From the NCBI GenBank assembly GCA_949987705.1, contig OX465283.1, forward strand, positions 74,905,720 through 74,969,719: a DNA stretch of 64,000 bases, given 5' to 3'. This document shows positions 22,926-34,415 of the stretch, piece by piece. Below the pieces are notes generated by a model that worked only from the letters and a program-made list of their open reading frames with translations, was not told the origin of the DNA and searched no databases. The position numbers were made by a program, and so were the translations under genes. Numbering within the stretch: the stretch's first letter is position 1; the number at the start of each line of letters is the position of its first letter. This DNA comes from Thereva unica. Its lineage: Eukaryota > Arthropoda > Insecta > Diptera > Therevidae.

Positions 22926-23120
22926 CTATATTACAAATATTAAAAAGAAACTTCGCTCACCTTGAAAGTTATATTTAATATTTTTCGTTTTTACCTTACC
23001 TTTTGATATACCAAATAAAAGTCCAATTTATAATTATTAATAAATATTTTACTATAATTATTATAGTAACTGTCACTGGTCAATAACACAATGTAAATTT
23101 GTAAATTATTTTAGTTCTAA

Positions 23121-23222
23121 GGGCGCGCGCACACAAAAAGCTGATCTGAGCGGAGCCAGCTCTGCACTAATTTTTCATTAAAATCCCTGGTGCTGCGCAC
23201 AACTTTCTGTGTGCGCGCGCCC
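23121..23222. mobile_element. 102-bp MITE with CGCACAC-core TIR, inside the hAT
   Basis: Ends read GGGCGCGCGCACACAAAAAG and, reverse-complemented, GGGCGCGCGCACACAGAAAG. TAA flanks both sides (23118-23120 and 23223-23225). It lies in the hAT 5' untranslated side (minus sense), upstream of the transposase start. No coding capacity. Confidence 0.85.
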
Positions 23223-23553
23223 TAAAAACAACTAAACTAGTTAACGAAAATTTAAATGAAATATAACAAAATAGAAATTCATAGGAAAAATTCATGTTCG
23301 TTGGCGATTTCTTTAGAATTTTTTTTTGTTAGTTTTTCCACTTAAAATAATTTTACGCGCATATTCCAAAAGTATTTATAGGAAAAGTAAATTTTATTTA
23401 ACAAAATGAATTTCAAAGTTTTAATTTTTATTTTACTGGTGCAAATTAAATTTAATTATGAATTTGTAAAATTACAACATCGCACCCCCAGATATTCTAG
23501 CTCGCACCCCCAAGGGGTGCGTGCACCACCGGTTAAGAACCACTGATCTAGGT

Positions 23554-23990
23554 CTATTGTTACAATTCCCACCACGCGACAGTAGGATTTTAAATTTAAT
23601 ATTGTTTGTTGAATTACATTTAAGCATAGCGACGCAGATCTACCTTTTCGATATGCAAAGCTGTACTTAGGGAGTCGATTGTCAACTTCAAAAATGTCAT
23701 TTATTTCATTTTTTTATAAACAAATTTATTAGTTTAAATGGTACATTTATGAGTGAGATTGATCGACAACTAGAGACCAATAAGGGATCCTTTCTTTGCT
23801 TTAAATTTGGAAAAATTTTAATTCTTCACCATTCTTCAGGAACATTTCCAGATAAAAAAGTTTTTATCAGAAAATTAATTAAGCTGGTTTTTGAATCTTC
23901 AGTAAGATTTTTGATCATTTTATAGGTTATTTTGTCCGTACCAGGATCTGTCGATCTTCTTTTTGACTCTTACGAACTATTTCATTTCTG
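23554..23990 (-). pseudogene. LINE reverse-transcriptase remnant, right of the hAT insertion
   Basis: Reading down from 23990, the minus strand gives DPGTDKITYKMIKNLTED (RT entry motif). Near 23690-23560 it gives LPKYSFAYRKGRSASLCL and then a TIDLDSA motif at the insertion point. The frame continues on the other side of the hAT at 20925 downward. It belongs to the same family as 20076-20925 and probably 9993-11430. Confidence 0.7.
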
Positions 23991-25044
23991 AAAATAATAT
24001 TTGTATTGCACTATCGTACTTTACTTATTGTTAATAAAACTCCAATGTCCGTTTTTTAAACCAAGTTTATTCAAATCTCAAATGCTTTCTAATACTCTAA
24101 AAACATTACCGCACAAAATCGAATTCAAACTCTAACCCCTCGTTTACTTTTTTCTATAACCGACATTTTTACACACATTTTAATTTTAATGTTAAAATTG
24201 GCCTTATTTGGTGCTTATTTGGTACTTTTCGACATAACTCAGGTGGAAAAGTACTAAAAAAGGATGAAATAGAGCTAATTTCAACATTAAAATTTCTTAT
24301 AACTTCAAAACTAGAGGCCGTAGCAGAGAAGGTGTTAGACATTATTTATAGGAAATTGTCCAAGCTTTCCAATTTTTTAAAACATTGATTAACTACGTAT
24401 ATTTTGGTGAAAAAGGTGGTTGAAGTTGAAATTTTAGTAAAAAAACAACAACCAAATTTTGGCTTTGACGACTCATAACTCTGAAAGTTGCTGGGTTGAA
24501 AGCTTCACTTCTACAGGTTTAGATAGGTGTTCTGCGTAGATTGCTGCCTTATTCATGAAAATAGGGTTACAAAAATACAGGGTAATATGTAAACCTCTAC
24601 AAAAAAAATACAAAACGCCCTATCGGCTAAACCGTTAGATTCCCTCCACCCATACGATTTTTTGTTTGCCTATCCAAGACCTATCTACAGCCAGATGTTT
24701 CGACATTTTCACTGATGCACCCTGTCTAAAAGGGTGATGCTTGTATTTCCTAATTTGGTGATATTTGGGTTTTTGGGTTTCCTTTTTTTTGTGCCTATTA
24801 TATACAAATATATTTTTACTTATTGTTAGGAATTCATGTGTTGCTAAATTATTTTCTGGCTTTCTGTTTTATTTTATCTAAGTTGTCTAATTTATTGCAA
24901 AGATTTTATTTTAAATACTTATTTCTAACTTTGACTACTACATCAATAAAAAAAATAACATTACAGATGGACTGCGTATCGAACAAGTCCAAAGACTTCT
25001 CGCTGATATTCGTGGATGATACAGGTTTCGATAAGAATGGGTCC
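23991..25044. other. No gene recognised
   Basis: AT-rich sequence with no motif or clear repeat structure. The frame at 24823-25125 has no family signature and overlaps the start of the MITE at 25048. Confidence 0.45.
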
Positions 25045-25047
25045 TTA

Positions 25048-25945
25048 CAAAACGTCAAAACAGATTTGCGACTGCGACGGCCGACTGCAACTGCGATTTA
25101 TGTCAAAGTTGGACGGCGCAGTTAATGTAGAACGAGATTGCAACGGCAACTTCTATTCTGACATAAAAGCGTGACATTTTACGTTGTGTTTGAAAACTAA
25201 TTTGGTTTTATACCTACATTGTTTGCATAATATACATATATATTAATTAAAGTGGAATAAAACTTGTTTGGATTTGAATTTCAAGAAAATATGAATATAA
25301 TAGCCGCGTTCTTTTTACACCGTGATCCAGATCAGATCAGCCGAGCATAAAAGAACGGACTTGGATCATGGAATAAATTTAGTTTTTTACAGTTGTAGTT
25401 TTGATTTTTGATATGTTCTGTCGCAATTTATATCAGTCTCTAAAACTTATTAAAAATATTTCTGATTTAAAAAGAATTTATTAAAATGTTTAATTGATTT
25501 CCAAAATTAACAAAAGGTAACTTTCAATCATTTTTCCTAGTAAATTTATGAAATTTTGCAAAGCTACCAACCCTTAAAATTAAAAAAAACCGGAACAAAA
25601 TTATAAAAGCTCTGGATTTTCCAATGAGATGTGTCTTGGATATGGTTGTTACACAAGCTATTTTTGTATCACAGATTTTGATCCAAATCTTTTTTGGATC
25701 AAGTTGTTGTTTTTGGTTTGCTTCAAAGTTAATGATCTGAGTGGGATCACGGTGTAAAAAGAACGCAGCTAATGTTGCTTACACTGCGTCGCCGACGGTG
25801 ATTTTAGAAATTTGCTCAAACGCCGACTTCGACTTCGCGGCGCTGTGCCGCTGCAGTTGTAATTTCGTTATACACGGTTTGTGTTCATTTGCGTTAAACG
25901 GCTGACTTCGCCGTCCGCCGTCGCAGCCGCAATTCTGTTTTGACC
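25048..25945. mobile_element. TIR element hosting another MITE
   Basis: The left side reads GTCAAAACAGATTTGCGACT (from 25054) and the right side, reverse-complemented, GTCAAAACAGAATTGCGGCT, followed on both by GCGACGGC words. Possible TTA flanks are at 25045-25047 and 25946-25948. Interior C/G-rich words GCGGC/GCCGACG are repeated. It is interrupted at 25302-25770 by a second inverted-repeat element. Outer borders are accurate to a few bases only. Confidence 0.65.
25302..25770. mobile_element. MITE nested in the preceding element
   Basis: The left arm is AGCCGCGTTCTTTTTACACC and the right arm, reverse-complemented, is AGCTGCGTTCTTTTTACACC, going on into CGTGATC. AAT flanks both sides (25299-25301 and 25771-25773). 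No coding capacity. Confidence 0.8.
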
Positions 25946-26565
25946 TTAAATGAACAATTAGTACCGAATCACTGTAGGAAATGGTCACCTCGAGTGGCAC
26001 TAACAGTCTAATCGATAGGTTGATCTCTATTAAATAGACCAACTAAATGTGTCTGTTTTCATTTTTTAGGACATTCCATGCTTTATAAGTTTTCAAGTGT
26101 TTAGTTCCAGTGGAGAATCATACTGTTAGATCTTTTGTCAGGATCAGTGTTTCTGTTGTATGTGTCAATTGTCTCACCAATCTAGAATCAATGGAACAAA
26201 TTACTTGTATCACTGTTCTTAGCACCTGTTTTTATGCTCGATAGACATACAGTATTTTTTTTCATGTACCGTAAATCTAGAATCCATTTGCTGTTTCATT
26301 ACCAATGTCATGTTTTTAACTTTTTCTGGAATGTTAGATTCAGCGTATTGCATCTCTAAATGCTTGTTAATAAACGTTTTGCTGGCATCCATGAAAATAA
26401 TTATTTTTGCAATAGACACTATTTGTTCCTCACTTATTTCTTCCGTTACTACTTTAAATATCACTAGTACATCGATGCTGTTTTCGATTACTTTCCAATC
26501 TTCTGCAGTGGGAAGTTCCAAAACTGTCCTTACCGTGACAGCACATCTAGGTTGTGTTCCGAAAC

Positions 26566-26682
26566 AGAACCCAGCATACCGGCCAGTACTTATGGCGTCG
26601 TAAATCGCACCCAATTGGTATTGATATACAGAATCGGGACGACATAAGACGTCATTAGCACTGGCCGGTATACTGGATTCTA
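26566..26682. mobile_element. Small inverted-repeat element in the hAT relic
   Basis: CCAGCATACCGGCCAGTACT on the left pairs with CCAGTATACCGGCCAGTGCT (reverse complement of the right side), giving arms of about 35 bp. I could not settle the TSD. Confidence 0.55.
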
Positions 26683-27210
26683 TTTGGTGTTATGTGCAAC
26701 TTGTGATCCTCTTACGAAAAATTGCACATATGTTGTGGGCGAATTATTATCGATTATTTGCACTTAATTTTGTTTGAATAATAAAAACTTTATTATTATA
26801 AATTCACTTTATTTTAATTAGACTCTGAACTTGATTACAATTTAAGAAATAATTTTATAATTTAGGTCTGGCTCTAGCAAGGTTCAAAATGGTAATGAAT
26901 CTATGACAATATTCAAAGTCTTAAGAACTTAAATCTTAACTTGATACAATTTTGCAACGTTAGATAAATTTTAAATCTAAGAAATTTTTATCTCTAATTC
27001 TGAAGAATATTAAAAGGTGAAATTTGGTACATCTTCGTGTTGGTACATCTTGCTTCAACTTTTTCTGCGGTAAACCCATTTGACTCTGCAACTTAGTCAA
27101 TTTATTACATGCATGAGGACTCCTTTTAAAATGTTCAACAATTATTTTAATTTTACTAAGGGTTTTTTTGCTCGCTTAGTGAAAACTGATGCTTATTAGA
27201 TGCATTATCT
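26683..27210. other. AT-rich stretch inside the hAT relic, no motif seen
   Basis: The transposase frame cannot be followed here. It could be decayed hAT sequence or an unrecognised insertion. Confidence 0.35.
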
Positions 27211-28278
27211 GTAATTACCAATTGTCTAAAAGTTCATATTCTTGTAAAACTATTTTAATTTCATGCGCCATATTATTTGCTGTATGTGTTTCAGAATATT
27301 CACACTCTAAAGAATAACATTTCAGTTTCATTTCGACATCGATGAAATGAACGGTCACCGCTATAAAACTCTGGCGTTTAGCAGATGACCATCCGCCAGT
27401 TGTCATTAAAACAGCATAAACAGATTTTAAATCCTCTTTGATTTTTTCTTTCAGTTGATAGAAATGTTGGGGATTAGCCCTGTCGATATTGTTTTCCGTG
27501 ATGGCAATGAATAATTTTAGTTTAGCAATTTTACGAATTTTTGAAATTCTTTGTGGTCAACAATACCGAATGGTTGATATTCCTTCACAATCATTCTTAT
27601 TAATTTCCAGTGGCCCTAACTTGCCACTAACGAAACAATGACAGGTTGACAACAACTAAATTTGAACATTATTGTTTTCCTTATATAGACTGGAAATATT
27701 CCATCGCATACTTAAATTAGACGATGAAATATCTCCAGCCTGCTAATTAATTGTTTCATATGGGACACCAGGTAGCTACTGTCATAAACTACCTGGTTCC
27801 CCATAAATTGTTCGTCAATCTCTTTCGATTTCTTTTTAGATAGTGGTCTTGTCAAATATTTTTCAATTGCAGTCGATGTTTTTCTTCGATTGGATGTAGA
27901 AATAATTTGACTTGGATATCTATGTATGTTACTGGGGTTCAGATTATATAGTTAATGCATCTGTTATTCTCTGAGTTTGGGGCTCTACTAGTTTCAGCTG
28001 GTGTTTCTGTAAAGTCAACAATAGATTTCGTCGATGAAGCTGAGGTGTTTAAAAGGGTTGGTGAGATGGTTTTTAAATGCCTGGACAAGTCAAATATATT
28101 ACCGCTTTTAAAAGATAACACTGCAGAACAAAGTCCACATGTTGCATTTCCTTTGCCGTCTTCATTAAAATAATTCCAAACGTTGCTAGTTTTTATATGT
28201 TCACGGACAGACGAGGCTTGGATTGTTATCTAAATAGTTTTTGCAATGTTCCGCATGCATCAAACTTCCGATTCATTA

Positions 28279-29861
28279 ACGACTCCGGGACATAATGATA
28301 GGCGCACTTAAACTTTTATAGTTTTTCGGTATAGTTTTTTTTTAGAGTTTTAGTTTAATAATTATAGAGGAATCTTTAATAACTGCCCGCTAAAATTTTA
28401 CAAAAAAAATTGCTTAAAAGATACAACACTATAGGTTAATTTAAAACAAATGTGAAAATTAGAATTTTAGTGCGACATTATGATAGACGCAAAGGAAAAA
28501 AACGAGATTTAATTGTAATTATAAAACTTTATTAATAATGAGTATATTTTCCATTAACTCTTACTAATTCAAAAATTCTATTTGGCAACATATTGTACAA
28601 ATTTTGGATATAATTCTGGGGAAGTCTTTCCCACTCAGCTGATATTGCTCGTTTAAGGTCATCTGTTGATTGGAATGTTCTGCCATCTTTGTAAACGTTC
28701 CTGGATAACACGACCCATACATTCTCAATAATATTGAGGTCCGGAGAACGTGCAGGCCATTTGAGCAAAGCTTTTTTCTTTGAAGAAAACCATTGTTGTA
28801 TTAATTTAGCCGTATGGACTGGAGAGTTTTCTTGTTGAAAAATCAACTGGCTTTCATTGATGTCGTCAAAGCATGAAATTTTTTCTTCCAACAAATCGAC
28901 ATACACATTTGCATTCATTCTGGAAGGCATGAAACACATATGACTTCTTCCGTTGAATGATATTGCTGCCCAGATCATTACGGATCCACCGCCCATTTGT
29001 CGCCTGGATAGTATTTTCTCCTCCTTTCGAAGATCATGGTAGTAGTACCGAAACCCGTCGGGGCCATCCAAATTAAATTTTTTTTTCGTCGGAAAACACA
29101 ACGTTTTTCCATTCATTGGTCCACGATATGTGTGTTCTTGCAAAATCTAATCTGGCCGTTACATGCTTGGGTGTAAGTACAGGCTTTCTTTGCATCTTCT
29201 TGCGTTGCAGAGCCTTTCAAAACTCTTTGTACAGTTCGCACATGGGCTTTTACACCTGCCTTTGCTGCGATTTCTCTAGCAGTAGCTGTAGAATTAGACG
29301 CAATTCGCAAAATAGCCCTTCGGTCCCTCTCAGAGATGGCCCTTGGATGGCCTTTTGGCCTTTTGGTGCCATAGCTTTTGGGATTCCGTAGGAAATTTCT
29401 TATGACGTGTTCACTGCGACCAATTTTCCGTCCAATTTCTCTATTGCTGCGACCTTCTTCATGCCACGCACGAATCTTTCCCTTTTCCTCATCACTGAGC
29501 CACTTTTTTCTACCCATCTTTATACACTTCCTTTAAATTTATACAGAGTTACCAAAAACTAACAAAAAACAGTTAAGCTCGGTGTTCTCACTATTAACCA
29601 GAAGGAAAAATTAATTATGCGTAATTCAACAATGCTTCAATTCAACTGCGCCTATCACAGTGTCGCAGCAAAGTGTTGTTTTAAAAAAAAAAAAAAATCC
29701 TGGAAAATACTACGACGTCAGCAAAATTCCTTTAATAACCTTGCATATGCGTTACCAGATCCTCAGTCGAAGTAATTTTATAATATTAAACCCGATGGAC
29801 CGATTTGAAAAAAAAAAAAGAAAAAAAATAGCATTTGCGTCTATCATTATGTCGCGGAGTG
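28279..29861 (-). mobile_element. Tc1-family transposon with doubled subterminal repeats
   Basis: The outer inverted repeats share GACATAATGATAG near both ends, followed by GGCGC on the left and GACGC (reverse-complemented) on the right. Inner partial copies occur ~180-200 bp inside each end (GCGACATTATGATAGACGC at 28469 and GCGCCTATCACAGTGTCGC near 29649). TA stands at both borders. The pattern of two sites per end is known from Tc3-like elements. The interior is one broken Tc1 transposase gene. Confidence 0.8.
28532..29517 (-). pseudogene. Tc1-like transposase with two frameshifts and an altered catalytic residue
   Basis: The N-terminal frame (29517-29113) has the two helix-turn-helix units of Tc1 proteins (SDEEKGKIRAWHEEGRSNRE and RPKGHPRAISERDRRAIL). 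The C-terminal frame (ending 28532) has GGGSVMIWAAISFNGRS, QLIFQQENSPVHTA and ARSPDLNIIENVW. Two small frameshifts separate the frames: one base too many near the SATQ segment, and nine instead of eight A residues in the run at 29078-29086. The usual catalytic QDN motif reads QEN, so the second Asp is Glu. The final Glu (IIENVW) remains. The copy is dead. Confidence 0.88.
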
Positions 29862-30227
29862 TATGTATATTTTTGAGTCAATAGTTCATTCGCTAAGATT
29901 CAATAAAAGGAAACTCACAAACTCCACATAAATTTTACATTTATTCATTTAGCAAATTCACTTTATATGTTCAAATTTTAAGTTCACAATAATATTAATA
30001 TCCACATAATATATTTCACAAAGTTCATTAATATAAAATTCTCCATTATTTCAATATAAAAAAAAAAGTTTATATATTTTTATTACTAATAGTGTATCTG
30101 TTTGTAATTTTTAACTTTACCGAGATTTTCTTGTTGCGACCTCCAATCCAATTTCTTCTAGTTCCGTGGGCTTCGGCTGTGGGTTGTTCCGTGGGCTTTG
30201 ACTGTGGATAGATCAAGAAGGAGTCCA
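29862..30227. other. No gene recognised
   Basis: AT-rich sequence between the Tc1 element and a MITE. The frame that crosses into the MITE is a chance frame. Confidence 0.45.
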
Positions 30228-30479
30228 GGGGCCAGTTCGTGTATGTTGAAAACGAAAATTTTTTTTCGTCTCGGGTTCGCGTAAGTCGAAAAAATTGAAA
30301 ATTTTCGCCTGAAGCCGACGAAAGGCACTCGAAAGGTCTTGGGTTATCGAGTTTTTGCATTAGGACACGAACAATTTTCTTTCGACCTATGCGAACGCTA
30401 AAATTTTCGTCGACAAAATTTTTCGACTTCAATTTTTTTTCGTACGATAATCGTCGTTCGCCATACACGAACCGGCCCC
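30228..30479. mobile_element. MITE with GGGGCC termini
   Basis: The left end is GGGGCCAGTTCGTGTATG and the right end, reverse-complemented, is GGGGCCGGTTCGTGTATG. Interior TCGAAAAAATT/AATTTTTTTTCG words are inverted repeats as well. A TSD was not clear. The long minus-strand frame across it only reflects the lack of stops in the repeat. Confidence 0.7.
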
Positions 30480-30807
30480 AGTTTCTTCGTCATCCTTATA
30501 TTACGTCTCCTTAGCGGTTTCCTTCTGGGTTGGGGTGAAAGAATTTCCCGCTCCTGCCGAGGTCATCGACCTATCGCCTTCCCATTGTAGGTGGTTGATG
30601 TAGATCGGTCGTTGACCCACATCTCTTATTGATGATATTCCCCTTCATGGTGAATTTTTCGAGTCTCGCCTGTCGGTGCCTTTCAATTTTGAAGGTTGTC
30701 ATCCTGTGTTGTAGCCTGATTGGTTGTGGAGTACACCTGGACAAGGGAGTGCTTTTTGGTTTAGAAGGTCACCTGCCCCTTTTTTTTATTACCTTAAATA
30801 GTTTAAA
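30480..30807. other. No gene recognised
   Basis: Moderately GC-richer than its surroundings, but with no family signature. Confidence 0.4.
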
Positions 30808-31032
30808 TAAAAAACTAATACTGGCCTTTGTACATATATATTTCGTTCAATAAACACAATTTAATCGGCTGATAGTTCTCACAAATTAATTTATAAAAAA
30901 AACTAGTACTGGTCCTGTTAGGCTTTATATATTTCGCCCAATGAACACTATTCAATCTGTGGACGTTTTTCACAATTTTAATTTATAAAAAACTAGTACT
31001 GGCCCTTTTAGGCTTTATAAATTTCGCTCAAT
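30808..31032. repeat. Minisatellite, unit about 90 bp, ~2.5 copies
   Basis: Units begin AAAAAACTAGTACTGG (first unit AAAAAACTAATACTGG) at about 30808, 30895 and 30986 and contain TTTCGCTCAATGAACAC-like sequence. The third unit is partial. Confidence 0.75.
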
Positions 31033-31989
31033 CGAGTTGATCACCGCACAGTATAATTTTACCTGCCCGACTGCCCCCGTTAGGACGCCTCATCCTTGTT
31101 TTTAAAGGGTTCAGCCATTGTTGCTCTAATGCAACAAAAAGGAAAAAACAATTGCCATCACCAAAAGGTGGGAAAAAACTCAAGTTCGCATGTGTATGCT
31201 TGCAGTTTGTTGCACATGTGCTTAAGCCGCGAAAGTTTATCGTCTTTTGGGGGGTGTATGAGAGGTTGACTGCGCGAAGTACTTGCAGCCTTTTTGCCAC
31301 ATTGGCATTTTGGAAAATCACCAGAGATTCTGAAGAAAATGTTTAATTTACATTTTGGGCTGGTGGAATTATGTGGCATGGAGCATTGGCGGAAAATGCA
31401 TCTCGAGTTGCAAGCAATTGCATTCGGTTTTATCAACCAGGAATTTCGACGTTCCTTGGGCTGCTACGTTTTTATGACAGTGATTAACGGAAAATGTATC
31501 TCAAGTTGCAAGCAATTGTAGCATTTGTTATGTCTATCGTTAGCTTTAGGACGATATATTGTTGCCACATAAAGTACGAAAAATGCAAATATAACCCAAG
31601 CTACTTATGTCGGGGTTTTTGGTAGGAATAATTTGAAGGTTTATATTGGAGAGTAATGAGAAGGTCAACGGCTCATTACATCCTGTGGCAGATTTTTGAC
31701 AGCATCGTGTTTTCGGTGACTAGCTGTGGTGATTGTGTTTTTGTTGTTAAGTAAATAGTTGTTGTTGAATTAATAGAAATAGCTATTAATTCAACGCAAA
31801 AGTAAATGAGTTTCCGTTTCGAAATTAATATTATGAATGCTGTCGCTAGGATCAGGTATTTTTTTCTAGTTGCAATTTTTGTTTCCTTTAAGGGAACCCC
31901 CGAACACTTCCCATTGCACTTATATAAAGACTACATATATTTTACCTGTAACTAGTGTTGGGTAGGACACTTATATAAAACGGTTATAA
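31033..31989. other. No gene recognised; short internal duplications
   Basis: GGAAAATGCATCTCGAGTTG (31391) recurs as GGAAAATGTATCTCAAGTTG (31490), both followed by CAAGCAATTG. No coding motif seen. Confidence 0.45.
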
Positions 31990-32414
31990 AAAAGGGAATT
32001 GAATCTTGCCAATAGACCGACTAGTTTTTTCTTTTGTTTGTTTTATTTAATTCTTGCAACGTTTCGACCTCATCAAGGTCATCTTGAGGCTAAAAATTTA
32101 CAGAATAAAAAAATTGATGAAAAACATATTCACTGACTTATTCAATGTTGACATTAAAATAACAGATTACCTAAAGATACAAATCAGTCATTATCACTCA
32201 GATGTTCACACATCTTTGACAAAATCGTAGAAATCTCTATAGAAATAAAATTAAAACGGACTTAGTCATGGTTTTGCGAAAAATAAAAACTTTAGAATTA
32301 AACAATTTTTAACATTGGTACTGAATTAAAAACAGCCGACAAGTTTCTTATCCCAGAGGTTAAGTGATTGCACGCACATGTACTTAAAGACTAAAGACTC
32401 ATTTACACTACAAC

Positions 32415-32486
32415 TCATTGTACTGTTCCCTGCATAAGTATCATGTTGTAAACCCTGCTCAATTTTTCGGTGTCAGTTTGCGCATT
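32415..32486 (-). pseudogene. C-terminal end of the PLE protein
   Basis: The frame reads NAQTDTEKLSRVYNMIL and stops at 32415. It continues the PLE frame that breaks off at 34675, on the far side of the MITE/RTE insertion. A short piece identified by continuity and by the INxQTDTxxLSxxY pattern of PLE C-termini. Confidence 0.7.
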
Positions 32487-32498
32487 TACCTAGTTTAT

Positions 32499-34415
32499 AT
32501 GAAACACGTCGACTTTGAGGAATACAGAAGATTGAACAAAGAAGTTCGGCAGAAAATGAAATTGGAACGAGAAGCGTACTGGAATAACGTTGCGGCCGAC
32601 ATGGAAAAAGCGGCGTCGAGGCACGAGTACCGGACGCTGTACCAGACAATCCGCCGGTTAGGCGGCAAAACAACATCAACAAACGACAACATCAAAAAAT
32701 CGGATGGAACTTTTGTGACTTCGGCCCATGAACGCCTGGAGCGGTGGAGAGCATTCTTCCACCAGCTGTATAACCACGATCCGCCGCAAGGTCCAGCACC
32801 CGAACCACCGATTATCGAACAGCCGATGAATCAGTCTCTCGATACCGAACCAACAATTATCGAGGTGAAGACAGCAATAAAATCGCTGAAAAATGGAAAA
32901 GCGCCGGGAATAGACCAAGTAACCGCCGAGATGATCAAAGCTGGAGGTGATGTCTTATCACAACGACTTCATGTCCTCATAACACACATATGGCATTCGG
33001 ATCGTGTCCCTTTGGTATGGAAGAAAGCGATCGTTGTCCCAATTTTGAAGAAAGGCGACAGTCGGGAATGCAAGAATTATCGCGGTATTAGCCTTCTTTC
33101 GATCGTCGGTAAAGTATTTACGAAAATAATACAATCGAGGCTACAGAAACATCGAGAGCAAACGAGCCGGGAGGAACAAGCGGGATTTAGACCACATCGA
33201 GGATGCATTGATCAAATATTCGCCCTCCGTCAGTTAATGGAAGAAAGAATTCGTTGCGGCAAACGAATTGTCGTCGTTTTCATCGATTTCAAATCCGCTT
33301 TCGATTGCATCGATTGGAACAGCTTGTGGAGAGTCTTGGTAACCGAACACGTGCCATTGAGAATCATCCAACTTCTCCAAGCGTCGTACGATGGCTCAAC
33401 CAGCAGCGTTCGCATTCGAAACGACTTATCCGAGGAGTTCCCGATTCAGACGGGTGTCCGACAGGGAGACGTCGCTTCGCCACTTCTCTTCAACGTTGTG
33501 ATCGACGCGATTATGCGTGAAGCATTCGGTGGACGACTCGGAGTTCAATACGACGACAACAACTTCGTAACAGACTTAATGTTCGCCGACGATAGCGCTG
33601 TTTTCGCCGACACGGATGCCGAAGCAACGGACATCTTATACGATATTTCCCGCATCGCCCAATCATACGGGTTAAAAATCAATGCGGAAAAGACCAAAGT
33701 GCTCACAACGGATGGATCAAGAGCCAGTGTTCACCTCGATGGAACCCAAATCGAACAAGTTCCAAGGTTCAAATATTTGGGATCATTGGTTGAGGAAACG
33801 AAAGTAGCATCGACGGCCGACGTTCACAGCCGTATCGGCCAGGCAACAGCAACATTCGCCTCGCTCAAGTGGTGCATATGGAAACGAGCAAATATCTCCA
33901 TCAAAACAAAACTACGTCTTTACCGAACGTTGATTCTTCCGATTCTTCTTTATGGATCTGAAACGTGGACACTGCTCAAACCGGACGTTAAGAAGCTCGA
34001 GGTCTTCCAAATGCGATGTTTGAGGCAGATCCTCCGTGTCTCACTCCGTGATCGCCTTCGAAATGAGGTTGTCAGACAAAGATGCGATCAGCAAACACTG
34101 ATCGAAGAAGAAATGCAAAAACGTCGACTACGGTGGTTTGGACATGTTTGCCGAATGGATGATAACCGCTTGCCACGTAAACTTCTCTGGCGAGACCGTC
34201 CTGCAGACTGGAGAATACAGCGATCGGCACCGAAGAAAACCTGGTTGAAGAATATCGAGGGTGACTTAAAGAATCAACGATTATCAGTTACCGAGGCTCG
34301 AGACACCGCCAAAAACCGAGGAGAATGGAAGCGAATCGTGAATAGAGTTCGGGACCCAGCGGCACCGACAGCAGCGTATCCGTTGCGGGGACGTCCCGCT
34401 CGGACCGCCAGCTAA
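32499..34415 (+). CDS. RTE-type reverse transcriptase, 5'-truncated but open
   Basis: An uninterrupted frame of about 638 residues from the ATG that overlaps the last base of the target duplication (MKHVDFEEYRRLN). In order it has LKNGKAPGIDQVTAEMIKAG (RT entry motif), VPILKKGDSRECKNYRGISL, AGFRPHRGCIDQIFALRQL, FIDFKSAFDCIDW (motif A), GVRQGDVASPLLFN (motif B) and DLMFADDSAVFAD (motif C with both catalytic Asp). The thumb and C-terminal region has PILLYGSETWTL, MRCLRQILRVS and RRLRWFGHVCRM, as in RTE-like insect elements. The domain that nicks the target is absent, so the copy could not retrotranspose alone. A longer frame opens upstream at 32418, but that part is PLE and MITE sequence. Confidence 0.9.
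   Translation: MKHVDFEEYRRLNKEVRQKMKLEREAYWNNVAADMEKAASRHEYRTLYQTIRRLGGKTTSTNDNIKKSDGTFVTSAHERLERWRAFFHQLYNHDPPQGPAPEPPIIEQPMNQSLDTEPTIIEVKTAIKSLKNGKAPGIDQVTAEMIKAGGDVLSQRLHVLITHIWHSDRVPLVWKKAIVVPILKKGDSRECKNYRGISLLSIVGKVFTKIIQSRLQKHREQTSREEQAGFRPHRGCIDQIFALRQLMEERIRCGKRIVVVFIDFKSAFDCIDWNSLWRVLVTEHVPLRIIQLLQASYDGSTSSVRIRNDLSEEFPIQTGVRQGDVASPLLFNVVIDAIMREAFGGRLGVQYDDNNFVTDLMFADDSAVFADTDAEATDILYDISRIAQSYGLKINAEKTKVLTTDGSRASVHLDGTQIEQVPRFKYLGSLVEETKVASTADVHSRIGQATATFASLKWCIWKRANISIKTKLRLYRTLILPILLYGSETWTLLKPDVKKLEVFQMRCLRQILRVSLRDRLRNEVVRQRCDQQTLIEEEMQKRRLRWFGHVCRMDDNRLPRKLLWRDRPADWRIQRSAPKKTWLKNIEGDLKNQRLSVTEARDTAKNRGEWKRIVNRVRDPAAPTAAYPLRGRPARTAS

Larger units (their letters stand above)
26219..28278 (-). 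pseudogene. hAT (ZBED-type) transposase relic
   Basis: Minus-strand pieces in order. Near 28200-28060 there is a BED-like finger (CGLCSAVLSFKSGNIFDLSRH). 27406-27215 has TTGGWSSAKRQSFIAVTVHF, the conserved TxxxWxSxxxxSYxxVTxHFI block that follows the first catalytic Asp in ZBED1-like hATs. 26614-26219 has a TAEDWKVIENSIDVLVIFKV segment and the following helices. The gene has stops, a small inverted-repeat insertion at 26566-26682, and a Tc1 element at its 5' side. Dead copy. Confidence 0.7.

Noticed and set aside
24823..25125. 100-residue plus-strand frame as a gene
   Set aside because: No motif, and its C-terminal part runs into the MITE at 25048.
30070..30468. 132-residue minus-strand protein
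   Set aside because: It lies mostly in a MITE; the frame is open because of the repeat composition.
32418..32498. Upstream extension of the RTE reverse transcriptase to an ATG at 32418
   Set aside because: Bases before 32500 are PLE sequence, MITE end and target duplication; the open frame there is accidental.
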